A stretch of 64,000 nucleotides of DNA from Flavivirga eckloniae (GCF_002886045.1 NZ_CP025791.1:744001-808000), one strand, 5' to 3'; shown: positions 1-11,336, numbered from the stretch's first letter. Numbers and translations: made by a program. Notes: a model not told the origin generated them from the sequence alone.

Positions 1-354
1 TGCCCCTAGCTCCAAAGCTATATTCATAAAGACATCAAACTTAATTTCTCTATTACATAGCACATCTGGGTTAGGTGTTCTACCTTTTTCGTATTCATGG
101 AACATATAATCTACAATACGTTCTTTATACTGCTCGCTTAAATCGACCGTTTGAAAAGGTATTCCTAATTTTTCGGCAACCAACATAGCATCGTTACTAT
201 CATCTAACCAAGGACATTCGTTCGATATAGTTACAGAATCGTCATGCCAGTTTTTCATAAACAAGCCAATAACTTCATACCCTTGCTGCTTTAACAAATA
301 AGCGGCAACACTGGAGTCTACTCCTCCTGAAAGTCCAATTATAACACGTTTCAT
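1..354 (-). CDS. mnmA: tRNA-specific 2-thiouridylase MnmA, N-terminal 118 residues (cut by window edge)
   Basis: MnmA puts the 2-thio group on uridine 34 of tRNAs for Lys, Glu and Gln, using ATP and sulfur relayed from cysteine desulfurase. Reading leftward from the ATG at 354, the protein begins [18 protein letters not shown], which carries the PP-loop pyrophosphatase motif SGGVDSS. It continues with [10 protein letters not shown] and a CNREIKFD segment (CNxxIKF is typical of MnmA, around the first catalytic Cys). The frame is open to the window edge, so roughly the C-terminal two thirds are missing. A TATCTTTG -7 box lies 17 bases upstream of the start. The family call is secure from the N-terminus alone. 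Confidence 0.93.
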   Translation of the reverse strand, partial: MKRVIIGLSGGVDSSVAAYLLKQQGYEVIGLFMKNWHDDSVTISNECPWLDDSNDAMLVAEKLGIPFQTVDLSEQYKERIVDYMFHEYEKGRTPNPDVLCNREIKFDVFMNIALELGA

Positions 355-371
355 TTAAAAAAATTAGGGTA

Positions 372-379
372 CAAAGATA
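372..379 (-). promoter_or_regulatory. Bacteroidota-type -7 box for mnmA
   Basis: On the minus strand this reads TATCTTTG, a match to the Bacteroidota TAnnTTTG -7 consensus, 17 bases from the mnmA ATG. No TTG -33 element sits at the usual distance. It predicts a short leader of about a dozen bases. Confidence 0.5.
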
Positions 380-460
380 CATATAATTTAGTGTATTTTT
401 TATAGACAAGTATGCTAATGAATATATCGTCAAAAAACAATTTGTTTACTTATTTTTAAA

Positions 461-497
461 AAAAGTTAAACAAAATTTGGATTTTTGTTTAACTTTT
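461..497. promoter_or_regulatory. Perfect 15-bp inverted repeat in the fasciclin gene promoter, possible operator
   Basis: AAAAGTTAAACAAAA at 461-475 is repeated as its exact reverse complement at 483-497, with a 7-base spacer. A related imperfect palindrome, TTTGTTAAACAAA, follows at 505-517. The repeats overlap the predicted -33/-7 promoter of the downstream gene, so a DNA-binding regulator is plausible. The site could also be a DNA cruciform or chance in AT-rich DNA. Confidence 0.45.
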
Positions 498-508
498 TAA
501 TACATTTG
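476..508 (+). promoter_or_regulatory. Predicted promoter of the fasciclin lipoprotein gene
   Basis: TTTG at 476-479 is followed after 21 bases by TACATTTG at 501-508, matching the Bacteroidota TTTG / TAnnTTTG promoter. Transcription would start near 513, about 30 bases before the ATG at 543. Confidence 0.55.
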
Positions 509-542
509 TTAAACAAAGTATAACTAAAAAAATATTCAGAGC

Positions 543-2810
543 ATGAAATCATTAAATTTTTTCAGAAAATCAATGTTCTTTACTTTAGGTTTAATATTAG
601 CATTCTCATGTAGTAATGATGATGATGCTAACATTCCTGATGTAGGCACATTAAATATTGTTGAACTGGCAATATCGTCACCCGACCTCTCTAACTTAGT
701 CGCAGCTTTACAACGTGCAGATTTAGTTAGTGCTTTACAAACTGATACATTTACCGTATTCGCACCCACAAATGCAGCTTTTGACGCATTTTTATCAGAT
801 AATGGATTCGCATCTCTTAATGATGTACCTGTTGATGTTTTAAAACAGGTATTATTAAACCACGTTATTGAAGGCGAGTTTAACTCCTCTAGTCTTACTA
901 CAGAATACAAGAGTACTTTAGCTACCGAAAGTAGTACAAGTAATAACTTAAGTATCTATATAAATACGTCTTCTGGCGTTAAACTAAATGGAAACTCCAG
1001 CGTATCTGCTCCTAATTTGAAAGCTTCAAATGGTGTAGTTCACGTTGTTGATAAAGTAATAGGATTACCAACAGTAGTTGATTTTGCAATAGCAGATGAA
1101 ACCTTTTCCACATTGGTTTCTGCTCTAACAAGAAATGATTTAACCTTCGATTATGTAACGACATTATCGACTCCAAACGGAACAGATCCTGCTCCTTTTA
1201 CAGTATTCGCTCCTACTAATGCTGCATTTACCGACCTATTAACAGAACTCGGTGCGGCTACTTTAGATGATATAGACGAGCCTACCTTAAAAGCCACCCT
1301 AGATCTTCATGCAGTTGCTGGAGCTAATGTTTTAGCCGCTTCTCTAACAGATGATATGACAGTAACTACATTAGGTGGAGATATCACAGCTAATGTAACA
1401 GGTGGTGCAACATTAACTGATGCCAATGGTAGAGTAAGTGAAATTATAGTAACTAATGTACAAGCTGCCAATGGCGTTATACATGTAATAAATAAAGTTG
1501 TTTTACCTGAATTACCTAAAAATATAGTAGGTGTTGCTTTAGATACGCCTATACTCAGTAATTTGGTTGCAGCATTACAAGCTGCAGATGGTGATTTAGT
1601 AAGTATATTAAATGGTGTTGGACCATTTACAGTACTGGCGCCAACTAACGAGGCTTTTACTGCCTTCTTATCCGATAATGGTTTTGCTTCTTTAGGTGAT
1701 GTTCCTACAGATGTATTAGCCCAAGTATTGTTAAACCATGTTATTGCCGGGTCGGCATTAAAATCTACCGATTTAACAGGTCTGGGTTCTGGATATACTT
1801 CAACTGAAGCGACAGGTGCCGGAGGCAATAAAATGAGTCTGTTTTTTGATACATCCAGCGGTGTAACCTTTAATGGTATTTCTAATGTTGACACACCAAA
1901 TATTGAAGCTACCAATGGCGTTATTCATATTGTAGATGCCGTAATTGGACTTCCTAACATTGTTGATCATGCCGTTGCAAATCCTAATCTAACAAGTTTA
2001 GTAGGAGCTTTAACAAACGGTGGCAACACAACATTTACAGATTTATTATCAACTCCAGGCGAATTTACTGTATTTGCTCCTACAAATGATGCCTTTACAG
2101 CGTTTACAAACCCGAATGGCAATGATTTAAATGATATTTTGTCTAATCACGTTGTTGCAGGTGCTACAGCCGTATCTTCTGGTTTAACTAACAGCTATGT
2201 AAAAACTGCTGCTACATTTGGTGATACATCAAACAATTTAAGTTTATATATAAATACTGATAGTGGCGTAACCCTTAATGGTGTTTCTACTGTTGCTCTG
2301 CCAGATATTATTGCATCCAATGGTGTTATTCATGCTGTTGACGCTGTAATAGATATACCTACCATAGTAACATTTGCCACTGCAGATCCAACATTTTCTA
2401 CCTTGGTAGATGCTCTAACCATATTAACCCCTGCTACAGATTTTGTAGCAACACTTTCTACTCCTAACGGAACAAACCCTGCGCCTTTTACAGTGTTTGC
2501 TCCAACTAATGATGCTTTTGCTGCCATAACGGTTCCAGCAGAACCGGTATTAACTCAAGTATTATTGCATCATGCTATTGGTGGATTGAATGTAACTTCT
2601 GGTGATTTAAATAATCCGGGAGATACTACAGCTCCAAGTTTAGAAGGTGATAACTTAACCATAACACTACCAGGTAGCGGTGATAACATTGCGTATTTAA
2701 CTGATGGGTCTGGTGTGTCTGACATTGGAATAATAGCTGTTGATGTACAGGCTGGAAATGGTGTGATACATGTTATCAACAAAGTTGCAATCCCAAATTT
2801 GACAAATTAG
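543..2810 (+). CDS. Cell-surface lipoprotein with five fasciclin (FAS1) domains
   Basis: FAS1 domains mediate adhesion or ligand binding on the outside of cells. The protein is 755 residues. A lipoprotein signal ends at Cys23 (LAFSC) and is followed by SNDDD, which fits the acidic surface-export signal of Bacteroidota lipoproteins. Five FAS1 units follow one another. Each has an NIVELA/TIVTFA-type opening, an FTVFAPTNAAF-type H1 motif and a NGVIHVV/INKV-type H2 motif. The units begin near residues 37, 178, 328, 470 and 610. Units 1 and 3 resemble each other most, as do units 2 and 5, which suggests internal duplication. The gene stands alone, with its own promoter and a strong terminator just after it. 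The ligand is unknown. Confidence 0.9.
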   Translation: MKSLNFFRKSMFFTLGLILAFSCSNDDDANIPDVGTLNIVELAISSPDLSNLVAALQRADLVSALQTDTFTVFAPTNAAFDAFLSDNGFASLNDVPVDVLKQVLLNHVIEGEFNSSSLTTEYKSTLATESSTSNNLSIYINTSSGVKLNGNSSVSAPNLKASNGVVHVVDKVIGLPTVVDFAIADETFSTLVSALTRNDLTFDYVTTLSTPNGTDPAPFTVFAPTNAAFTDLLTELGAATLDDIDEPTLKATLDLHAVAGANVLAASLTDDMTVTTLGGDITANVTGGATLTDANGRVSEIIVTNVQAANGVIHVINKVVLPELPKNIVGVALDTPILSNLVAALQAADGDLVSILNGVGPFTVLAPTNEAFTAFLSDNGFASLGDVPTDVLAQVLLNHVIAGSALKSTDLTGLGSGYTSTEATGAGGNKMSLFFDTSSGVTFNGISNVDTPNIEATNGVIHIVDAVIGLPNIVDHAVANPNLTSLVGALTNGGNTTFTDLLSTPGEFTVFAPTNDAFTAFTNPNGNDLNDILSNHVVAGATAVSSGLTNSYVKTAATFGDTSNNLSLYINTDSGVTLNGVSTVALPDIIASNGVIHAVDAVIDIPTIVTFATADPTFSTLVDALTILTPATDFVATLSTPNGTNPAPFTVFAPTNDAFAAITVPAEPVLTQVLLHHAIGGLNVTSGDLNNPGDTTAPSLEGDNLTITLPGSGDNIAYLTDGSGVSDIGIIAVDVQAGNGVIHVINKVAIPNLTN

Positions 2811-2860
2811 TTTGGTTTGTTGATTGTAGGCAGTCGTTTTTTGGATTAAAATTGCCTATG

Positions 2861-2900
2861 AAAAAGGGAGGCTCCTTAATTTTTTAAGGAGCTTCTTTTT
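2861..2900. terminator. Bidirectional terminator between convergent genes
   Basis: GCTCCTTAA (2871-2879) pairs with TTAAGGAGC (2884-2892) around a four-base loop. T-rich DNA follows on the plus strand, and the 5' side gives CCCTTTTT on the minus strand. The stem includes the stop codon of the leftward gene. Confidence 0.8.
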
Positions 2901-3610
2901 ACATATTTATTATTTACTTTAACGTACTTAGATTTATACGTATAATCTTTTTCCTCTGTAAGTTTTCCATTTTCATAGTACTTCCATATACCATGCTTCT
3001 TTCCTTGTTTGTATGTTCCTTCTACAATCAAGTCCCCTTTAGGACTATAAGACTTTGCTAGCCCGTGCAGTTCTCCGTTAGCATAAGTGAATTCTTTTAA
3101 AACAATATTATCTCTGGAAAACCAAATAGAAACACCATCTAACTTTCCATCTAAATAGTTTTTCTTTTCAGCTATTTGCCCGTTAGGATAATATACAATG
3201 CGCTCCCCCTCTAAATTACCCTTATCGTTATAGTTTTCTACAGTTATTAGTTTATCCGGACCTCCTTTGTAATATTTCCATTTACCAATATATAATTTGC
3301 CATCCATTTGGCCTTCACTTAAAAGTGTCCCGCGTTCTGTGAAAAACTTAACATTAGCTTTATTATCACTTTCATTAAATTCCTTGCTGGCAGTTAATAC
3401 GGCTTTCTTTCTAATATTCTTATAAAATTTGAATACTCCTATTTCCTTACCATGGGAAAAAGCACCTTCATACCTTAATATATCGGTGTTTTTAAATTTC
3501 TTTTTCCAAATGCCATGACGTTTTCCGTTTTCATCTAATTGATTTATAGCTTGCGAAAAACCTAAATTATAAACAACTAAAACAAGAAGCGTTATTATTA
3601 CTTTTTTCAT
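2876..3610 (-). CDS. Secreted MORN-variant repeat protein (YwqK-like)
   Basis: The 244-residue protein has an N-terminal signal peptide (LLVLVVYNLGFSQA) followed by many copies of the MORN-variant pattern, such as NGKRHGIWK, DGKLDGVSIWF, NGELHGLAKSY and QGKKHGIWKYY. These are short beta-hairpins of the YwqK antitoxin-like family, common as secreted proteins of Flavobacteriaceae. The molecular role is not known. Despite the family's database name, no toxin partner lies beside it. It is transcribed convergently with the fasciclin gene and separated from yidC by about 225 bases of AT-rich DNA that contains a short dispersed repeat. Confidence 0.8.
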   Translation of the reverse strand: MKKVIITLLVLVVYNLGFSQAINQLDENGKRHGIWKKKFKNTDILRYEGAFSHGKEIGVFKFYKNIRKKAVLTASKEFNESDNKANVKFFTERGTLLSEGQMDGKLYIGKWKYYKGGPDKLITVENYNDKGNLEGERIVYYPNGQIAEKKNYLDGKLDGVSIWFSRDNIVLKEFTYANGELHGLAKSYSPKGDLIVEGTYKQGKKHGIWKYYENGKLTEEKDYTYKSKYVKVNNKYVKRSSLKN

Positions 3611-3757
3611 TTTTAAAGACTAACTATATTAAACTTTAATTTTTACCTGACTTAATGAAATGATACTATACAAACGAAAATATTATTTTCAAATTGTATA
3701 ACAAAAAAGTTGCCATATTTAAATAACATGACAACTTTTAAGGAATTTATTCATAAA

Positions 3758-3780
3758 ACATCTCGACTGCGCTCGATGTA
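3758..3780. repeat. Short dispersed intergenic repeat (TCGACTGCGCTCGA type)
   Basis: ACATCTCGACTGCGCTCGATGT forms a small hairpin (ACATC/GATGT). A relative with TCTTCGACTGCACTC lies near 9333. Such TCGA-rich elements are dispersed in flavobacterial intergenic DNA; their function is unknown. Confidence 0.5.
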
Positions 3781-3835
3781 ACATTTCAACTTTTTAATAA
3801 TTTTTAGATCTCCAATTTCTCTTGAAAAGAAATAT

Positions 3836-5743
3836 TTACTTTTTTCTTTTTTGCTGTGCCTGCTTTTGTTTTTCTGCCTGCTCCATCATCTCCTGCATCT
3901 TAGCTTGGAATCTATTTTGTTTTTTAGGTTTCTTCTTTTTCTCTTGAATTTGAGCATGAATTTTATCTTCATCAAGAATATAATTCTTAATAACTAATAT
4001 AATTCCGATACTAATTACGTTAGATATAAAGTAGTACAAACTCAATCCTGATGCATAGTTATTAAAGAAGAACAACATCATGATTGGCGAGAAGTACATC
4101 ATATACTTCATCATTTTACCCATATCTGGCATACCTTCCTGCTGTGGCTGTGTATTTACCTGTTGCCCAGTAGTCAAACGCATGTAAAAGAAAATAGCAA
4201 TGGATGCTAATATTGGGAATAGACTCATATGGTTCCCATAAAAAGTAGATATCAAAGGAATATTAACATCCCAAGTTAAGACAGAATCATACGATGATAA
4301 ATCTTCTGCCCATAGGAAACTCTTTTGTCTTAAATCGAACGCAGATGGGAAAAACTGGAACAAGGCATAAAATACGGGTAACTGTATTAATGCCGGCAAA
4401 CAACCTGACAGCGGACTGGCCCCTGCTTTGGTCTGTAATGCCATAGTTTCCTGTTGCGCTTTCATTTTATTGTCTTTATACTTCTCACGAATAGCATCTA
4501 ACTCCGGCTTAAGTATTTTCATTTTCGCCTGAGACAAGAATTGCTTGTACTGTACAAACGACAATAATATTTTAACTAAAATAGTCATGACTACAATAGC
4601 AATACCATAAGGCATGAAGCTTCCTAAAAAGCTAAATAGCGGCATAAAAATGTAACGGTTAATCCATCCAAAAATCCCCCAGCCTAGAGGTACCAATTCA
4701 TCTAGATTTCTATCGTAAGCATTTAAAATTTTAAAATCACTTGGTCCGTAATACCAATTTAAGTTATGATTAAGCTCGCCTCCTTTTAATTCTAAAGGAA
4801 TTTTTGAAGCAAAATCTTTAGTATACACAGTATCTATCGCTTCATCTTCAACCAAGTTTTTCGAAGCTAACTTCGTACTTTTAAAAGGCGCATCTGTTAA
4901 TAAAATAGAAGAGAAAAAGTGCTGCTTATATCCTATCCAGGTTACATTTTCTACAGTTTCTTCAGTATCACTCATACCGGTGTAATCATCTTTTCCTTCA
5001 TCATATTCATAATGAATATCAGTATAACGGTTTTCGTACGAAATACTTTTGGCATGACGATACCCTTTTAGGTTCCAATCTAGATTTACTTCCTGAGAAC
5101 TGTTAATAACATCACTTAAACCTTGAGAGCGAATGGTGAATCCCATCATGTAATCACCATCTTTTAACTCATAACGGTATTCCAAAAACTTACTTTCGGA
5201 CACCTTAAGTTTCATAGAAACAATAGTGTTACCTTCATTTTTAGTTATGGTAGGCTCAAAGTATAAATCCTTGGTATTTAATATTCTACTGTCTGTGGTT
5301 CCGAAATTAATATTAAAAGATGCGTTATTATCCTTTACCAAATAAATAGGAGACTCTTTAAAATCTACAAAGGCTTTTAGTTTTACTTCAGAAAGATATC
5401 CCCCTTTATTATTAAATTTCAGTGCCAATAAATCACTTTCAACCAGAGTTTCTTTATCTGAAGCTTTTGCTGCCGAGTATGCAAATGCCCCAAGTTTGTT
5501 TTGTAATTTGACTAATTGAAGTGAATCTGTAACCTCTCCGGGTGTAAAATCCTCTGCGGTGGTTACTTTTGTTTGATTTTGTTCTGAAGCTTTTTTCTCT
5601 GCCTCAACCTGTTCTTGTTTTGCTTTTTCCTGAGCTTCTAGCTCTTCTGGAGTTGGCTGATTTTGCCAAAGCATGTACATTAATATTCCGAAAATAAGTA
5701 AAAACCCTATAATCGAATTAATATCTAATTTTTTTTCTTCCAT
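3836..5743 (-). CDS. yidC: Membrane protein insertase YidC
   Basis: YidC inserts and folds inner-membrane proteins, alone or with SecYEG. The 635-residue protein has the Gram-negative layout. It starts with an N-terminal anchor (IIGFLLIFGILMYMLW, about residues 10-25) and a charged linker, then a large periplasmic P2 domain to about residue 360. The conserved five-helix core follows (from about 370), including GWGIFGWINRYIFMPLF and SPLSGCLPALIQLPVFYALF, and the protein ends in a Lys/Gln-rich basic tail that can touch the ribosome. It lies 96 bases downstream of pyrG on the same strand, an arrangement consistent with co-transcription. Confidence 0.97.
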   Translation of the reverse strand: MEEKKLDINSIIGFLLIFGILMYMLWQNQPTPEELEAQEKAKQEQVEAEKKASEQNQTKVTTAEDFTPGEVTDSLQLVKLQNKLGAFAYSAAKASDKETLVESDLLALKFNNKGGYLSEVKLKAFVDFKESPIYLVKDNNASFNINFGTTDSRILNTKDLYFEPTITKNEGNTIVSMKLKVSESKFLEYRYELKDGDYMMGFTIRSQGLSDVINSSQEVNLDWNLKGYRHAKSISYENRYTDIHYEYDEGKDDYTGMSDTEETVENVTWIGYKQHFFSSILLTDAPFKSTKLASKNLVEDEAIDTVYTKDFASKIPLELKGGELNHNLNWYYGPSDFKILNAYDRNLDELVPLGWGIFGWINRYIFMPLFSFLGSFMPYGIAIVVMTILVKILLSFVQYKQFLSQAKMKILKPELDAIREKYKDNKMKAQQETMALQTKAGASPLSGCLPALIQLPVFYALFQFFPSAFDLRQKSFLWAEDLSSYDSVLTWDVNIPLISTFYGNHMSLFPILASIAIFFYMRLTTGQQVNTQPQQEGMPDMGKMMKYMMYFSPIMMLFFFNNYASGLSLYYFISNVISIGIILVIKNYILDEDKIHAQIQEKKKKPKKQNRFQAKMQEMMEQAEKQKQAQQKRKK

Positions 5744-5804
5744 TTAATATATTATCAGTTGGTAGGCTATCTTTAATTTAAATTATCAAGTAAATCCTTA
5801 AATA

Positions 5805-5835
5805 GGATAACAATTAGCTTATCAATAAGCTATCC
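5805..5835. other. Inverted repeat between pyrG and yidC
   Basis: AGCTTAT (5816-5822) and ATAAGCT (5825-5831) form a tight hairpin, flanked by GGATA (5805-5809) and TATCC (5831-5835). No T-run follows on the minus strand, so it is more likely an mRNA-stability or attenuation element than a classical terminator. Confidence 0.4.
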
Positions 5836-5839
5836 AATT

Positions 5840-7775
<1,936 letters not shown>

Positions 7776-7802
7776 ATGTTTACTATTCATAAACCCATAG
7801 AA

Positions 7803-8435
7803 ATGAAATACTTAACTCTCTCAATTTTATTAATTTCTAGTGTGTCTTTCTCTCAAGTAGGAATAAATACTATCAATCCAAATGCAATTTTAGATGTAAG
7901 CAGTACCACGCAAGGTATACTAATTCCTCGTGTGGCGTTAGTTTTAACAACTCAAGAATTACCAATAACCAATCCGGCCTCTGGAGCTTTGGTAAATGGG
8001 ACACTGGTTTACAATACAGTAACCGTTAACGATGTACAACCCGGATTTTATTATTGGAAAGGCACCAGATGGGTTCCTTTGATTTCTAACCTGCATGAAT
8101 ATGATTTTGCGAGTATTAGTTTACCGTCTCCTTCCGGCACTAACGAAGATGTAGATTTTTTACTTGCTACCAGCAATTTCAATTCCAATATTTTTAGAAT
8201 TGTACATTCTGGAGCTGAATTAGGAGGGATAACTAATGGAGCACATGGAAGAGTCATTTATATTTATAATGAAAGTGCAACGGATTTAAAAATTTTATCC
8301 CATACCAATTCAACATCTGTTGCCGCCAATAGATTTTCTACCGATGGTGATTTGGTAATAAAACCAGGAAATACCGCTATGGCAATTTATGATGGGCTTT
8401 ACAAAAATCGCTGGAGTGTTATTAAATCGGATTAA
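7803..8435 (+). CDS. Secreted hypothetical protein
   Basis: I do not recognise a named family. The chosen start (ATG at 7803) gives a clean signal peptide MKYLTLSILLISSVSFSQ; an in-frame ATG at 7776 would only add nine residues before it. The mature part begins VGINTINPNAILDVSSTTQGILIPRV. This is the opening seen in many flavobacterial secreted proteins that resemble tail-fibre or adhesin heads, with NPNAxLDV and QGxLIPR. The rest is beta-rich with a YYWKGTRWVPL motif. No T9SS sorting domain is visible at the C-terminus. It stands alone. Confidence 0.75.
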   Translation: MKYLTLSILLISSVSFSQVGINTINPNAILDVSSTTQGILIPRVALVLTTQELPITNPASGALVNGTLVYNTVTVNDVQPGFYYWKGTRWVPLISNLHEYDFASISLPSPSGTNEDVDFLLATSNFNSNIFRIVHSGAELGGITNGAHGRVIYIYNESATDLKILSHTNSTSVAANRFSTDGDLVIKPGNTAMAIYDGLYKNRWSVIKSD

Positions 8436-8481
8436 ATAAATTTGGAGTAACCGATATCATATTATCTGAAGAGAAATGGCA

Positions 8482-8709
8482 CTACTTAGGATACTGCCTC
8501 TGAATATTCCGAATCAAGTCCTCCAGTCCATTCATTTTTAAATCGTAAACTTGAGTGAGCATATCACCTAATTTTCCTTTAGGAAATCCTTTGCTATGAT
8601 ACCAAACCACATAATGCTCGGGTAAATCTATTAAATAGCGATCTTTGTATTTACCATAAGGCATTTTAGTATGCGCTAAATCTATAAGGAATTGTTTGTC
8701 TGGAAGCAT
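8482..8709 (-). CDS. DUF3820 family small protein
   Basis: This is a 75-residue soluble protein with the DUF3820 signature: MPYGKYKDRYLIDLPEHYVVWY followed by KGFPKGKLGDML. The family is widespread and has been called a putative quorum-sensing-regulated virulence factor, but its biochemical role is unproven. The start is three bases after the end of the DUF922 gene upstream, so the two are probably one transcript. Confidence 0.8.
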   Translation of the reverse strand: MLPDKQFLIDLAHTKMPYGKYKDRYLIDLPEHYVVWYHSKGFPKGKLGDMLTQVYDLKMNGLEDLIRNIQRQYPK

Positions 8710-8712
8710 ATT

Positions 8713-9279
8713 TTAATCTACCGATTTGTATTTGGATAGTTTCTTTAATTCAACAGCAATATAAGCTTCCCATTTTGCTTGAGCCTCAACATTTCTGGAA
8801 TAATTGGTTTCCGAATCATACGTATTTTGCATCTGTGAAAGCTCTTTATTAATGGTATTGTGAAGTTGTTTTAATTGACTGCGTACACTGTTAGATACTT
8901 TAACTTGATCTATACGTTGTCTAAACTTACGCGCATGTAATTCGGTAATATTAAAATGCAGTTGTTCGTGTCCTAAAACATGTAAATCGGCCTCATCCTT
9001 TTTATACCATGATTTTTCTGGATAAAAATGAGCATGTACTTCGGAGGTATAGCCCACTACCCGATCGTCTGTTTTACTTACGGAAAATCCAAACGTAATA
9101 CCAGATGCCGTTACAGCTACAGCACTTGTGTTTTTATTTGGTGGCCCTTTAAAATCCGACCAAGTTAGCTTATACGATTCATTCCAAGACATGACTGATT
9201 CATCCTGCTGAATACAAAGAAAGCAACATAAAATAAGAAAAGTTCTAATCACAGGGTTTAGTAATATTAAAATCGTCAT
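8713..9279 (-). CDS. DUF922 family predicted secreted Zn-dependent protease-like protein
   Basis: The 188-residue protein has a hydrophobic N-terminus (MTILILLNPVIRTFLILCCF) consistent with export. The body matches the DUF922 pattern of a SWNESYKLTWSDFKG opening and a zincin-like HEQLHF motif (His104, Glu105, His108) followed by ELHARKFR. The HExxH arrangement suggests a metallopeptidase, but activity has not been shown for the family as far as I know. It is followed at three bases by the DUF3820 gene. Confidence 0.75.
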   Translation of the reverse strand: MTILILLNPVIRTFLILCCFLCIQQDESVMSWNESYKLTWSDFKGPPNKNTSAVAVTASGITFGFSVSKTDDRVVGYTSEVHAHFYPEKSWYKKDEADLHVLGHEQLHFNITELHARKFRQRIDQVKVSNSVRSQLKQLHNTINKELSQMQNTYDSETNYSRNVEAQAKWEAYIAVELKKLSKYKSVD

Positions 9280-9398
9280 GGCGAATAAATAATGTCGGTT
9301 ATTTAATCAACAAATACGGCAGTCGTTTGTCTTCGACTGCACTCCGACACTTCTTTGCAATGACTTATGTCACGATAAAAACGTACGGTATGAATGCT

Positions 9399-11336
9399 TT
9401 ATTGTTTAACCTCAACGATGGTTAAATCGTCATACTTCACCAAATACACCGTGTTATTATAATAACCACCAAAAAGTTTCTTTTTGTAGGCAAACTTATT
9501 TTCTACGTATTCGGTAAGTGGTGCCTTTTTAACAGACATATAAAGGTTTTCTGCAGATACTAAACGCAGCACAACATCCATAGTTAAGTCGAAACCTTTA
9601 ACCGCTCTATTGTTAGGCGTAACATTGTAAACGTCGGCATATTTTTTCACAAAGGCATTATTGTCGTTTTCGTTATAAGTCCTAGACATGGTAGCAAAAT
9701 GAAATTGTAAATCAGATAAATGCGTATTGTCTACTTCATCCCCTTCAAAAGCCGAATTACTATTGGTAGTAACCAATACAATATCTATGGCTTCTTTTCC
9801 TTCAAGGACGTTTTCCTTTTGAATTGATGCCGCCAAAATACTCGTCACACTAGAAACAAAGCCTGCATCTTGCGTTTCTAAAAACACAATATTTTTACCT
9901 GGCTTTAACTCACTTTGTATATCATCTCTCGTAACAAAATACATATCCTTGTCCTCTTTATCCTTTCTGGATTGTATTTGTTTTGCTCGGTTAAACTCTC
10001 GCTTTATATCATCTGAAACCTCTTTATGCTTAGCATCAGAAATAACAATAATATTACTGAGCAAGGTATCTGATTTTACAAAATTTACAACTCTGGTTTT
10101 TAACAAATCGTTAGATGGTCTGGATTGAAACACATTGTCGTACAACTTTAATTTTGTTCCAATAGGAGATATAATAGGCGTATTAAACTTTCGTAATTCC
10201 GAGGCAGCTTCTTCAAAATTACCTGGGGTTAACGGTCCTATAACAGCATCTATATTTTCGAAGTCATTTTCTTTAATGATATCCTTTACGCGACTTAGTT
10301 CATTTTTAGTATCGTATACATCTACTTTTAAAGAAATACCTAAGGTTTTTAAAGAATCTACGGCCATTAAAACACCCGAATGAAAATCTAACGACGCATC
10401 TAAATACGGATCTTTTTCAATACTTTTTCTGGCATCTGGTAAAGAATCGAAATCAACACGATTAAGCCTAAAAGGCAGCATAATTGCTATGTGTTTTGTA
10501 TTAAAATCGATAATACTATCAACCAAATTGATTCTTTCCAAACCTAATCCTGTAGTACCATCTGCGTAATTAGAATAAGGTACTTTTAATATCATACCTG
10601 CCTTTAGTCCGCCCTCTTTTAAAATAGGGTTTAAGGCTTCCAGCTCTTCCTGTTCTAATCCTAATTTAATCTTTAACCTGTAAAATCCTTCTTTTGGTAA
10701 TACTTTGTAATAACTATACGTTTCATCTACTTGTGCTTCTTCTTCATCTCCAATATTTGGCACCTTTAGTATTTGCCCCTCTTGCAACACCTCTCCCATA
10801 TCTGGGTTAAGTTCTTCGAGTTCGGCAACTGTTATACCAAATTTATAAGCTATGCGCCATTTGCCTTCTTTTGGAAGTACGGTATACTCTTTTGTAAGTT
10901 TATCTTCTTCTTCAACTTCGATTTCCTTATATATTGGAATTCGAAGCTTATCTCCTTTTCGTAGAGGTTCTGCATACAAAAACTTGTTATGCTTTTTAAT
11001 ATCCTCTATGCTAATATTATATTGCTGTGATAAGCTGAAAAGCGTTTGTCTTTTTTTAGTTCTATGTTTTTTAAACCCATCTAATTCTCTAATCACAGTT
11101 ATTTTAGGAGGTTCTGCTGCTTTTGATTTGGGAATGATTAAAACTGAATTAATTCTCAACTCCTTTTTAGCATCTGGATTTAGAGCATAAATATCTGAAG
11201 GCTTTACTAAGTATTTTTCAGCAATACTTTCAATTGTTTCTCCTTCCTTCACTTTATGAGTGCTATAATTTTGGGCCTGAACTGTACTAAAACTAAATAC
11301 TAGTACTAGACATAAAACGAAAAAGAATTTGTTCAT
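9399..11336 (-). CDS. LysM-repeat protein with a periplasmic-binding-protein-like (type 1) domain
   Basis: The 645-residue protein has a signal peptide (FFFVLCLVLVFSFSTVQA). Four LysM-type peptidoglycan-binding repeats follow in the first 260 residues: HKVKEGETIESIAEKY, HRTKKRQTLFSLSQQY, a WRIAYKFGITVAELEELNP unit and an FYRLKIKLGLEQEELEALNP unit. After about residue 280 comes a type 1 periplasmic-binding fold, with ILPFRL-like opening, VDVYDTKNE, AVIGPLTPGNFEEAA and TPIISPIGT. It probably binds cell wall and an unknown ligand in the periplasm. The gene follows guaA on the same strand after 293 AT-rich bases, an order I know from other Flavobacteriaceae. Confidence 0.85.
   Translation of the reverse strand: MNKFFFVLCLVLVFSFSTVQAQNYSTHKVKEGETIESIAEKYLVKPSDIYALNPDAKKELRINSVLIIPKSKAAEPPKITVIRELDGFKKHRTKKRQTLFSLSQQYNISIEDIKKHNKFLYAEPLRKGDKLRIPIYKEIEVEEEDKLTKEYTVLPKEGKWRIAYKFGITVAELEELNPDMGEVLQEGQILKVPNIGDEEEAQVDETYSYYKVLPKEGFYRLKIKLGLEQEELEALNPILKEGGLKAGMILKVPYSNYADGTTGLGLERINLVDSIIDFNTKHIAIMLPFRLNRVDFDSLPDARKSIEKDPYLDASLDFHSGVLMAVDSLKTLGISLKVDVYDTKNELSRVKDIIKENDFENIDAVIGPLTPGNFEEAASELRKFNTPIISPIGTKLKLYDNVFQSRPSNDLLKTRVVNFVKSDTLLSNIIVISDAKHKEVSDDIKREFNRAKQIQSRKDKEDKDMYFVTRDDIQSELKPGKNIVFLETQDAGFVSSVTSILAASIQKENVLEGKEAIDIVLVTTNSNSAFEGDEVDNTHLSDLQFHFATMSRTYNENDNNAFVKKYADVYNVTPNNRAVKGFDLTMDVVLRLVSAENLYMSVKKAPLTEYVENKFAYKKKLFGGYYNNTVYLVKYDDLTIVEVKQ

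Noticed and set aside
1307-1915. A 202-residue frame on the minus strand inside the fasciclin gene
   Set aside because: It is the antisense shadow of repeated FAS1 codons; its composition (Ala/Val/Thr-rich without domain features) mirrors the plus-strand gene.
10773-11190. Plus-strand frames within the LysM gene
   Set aside because: They are rich in Phe, Ile and Ser from antisense reading of Lys/Glu-rich codons, and lie entirely inside a well-supported gene.
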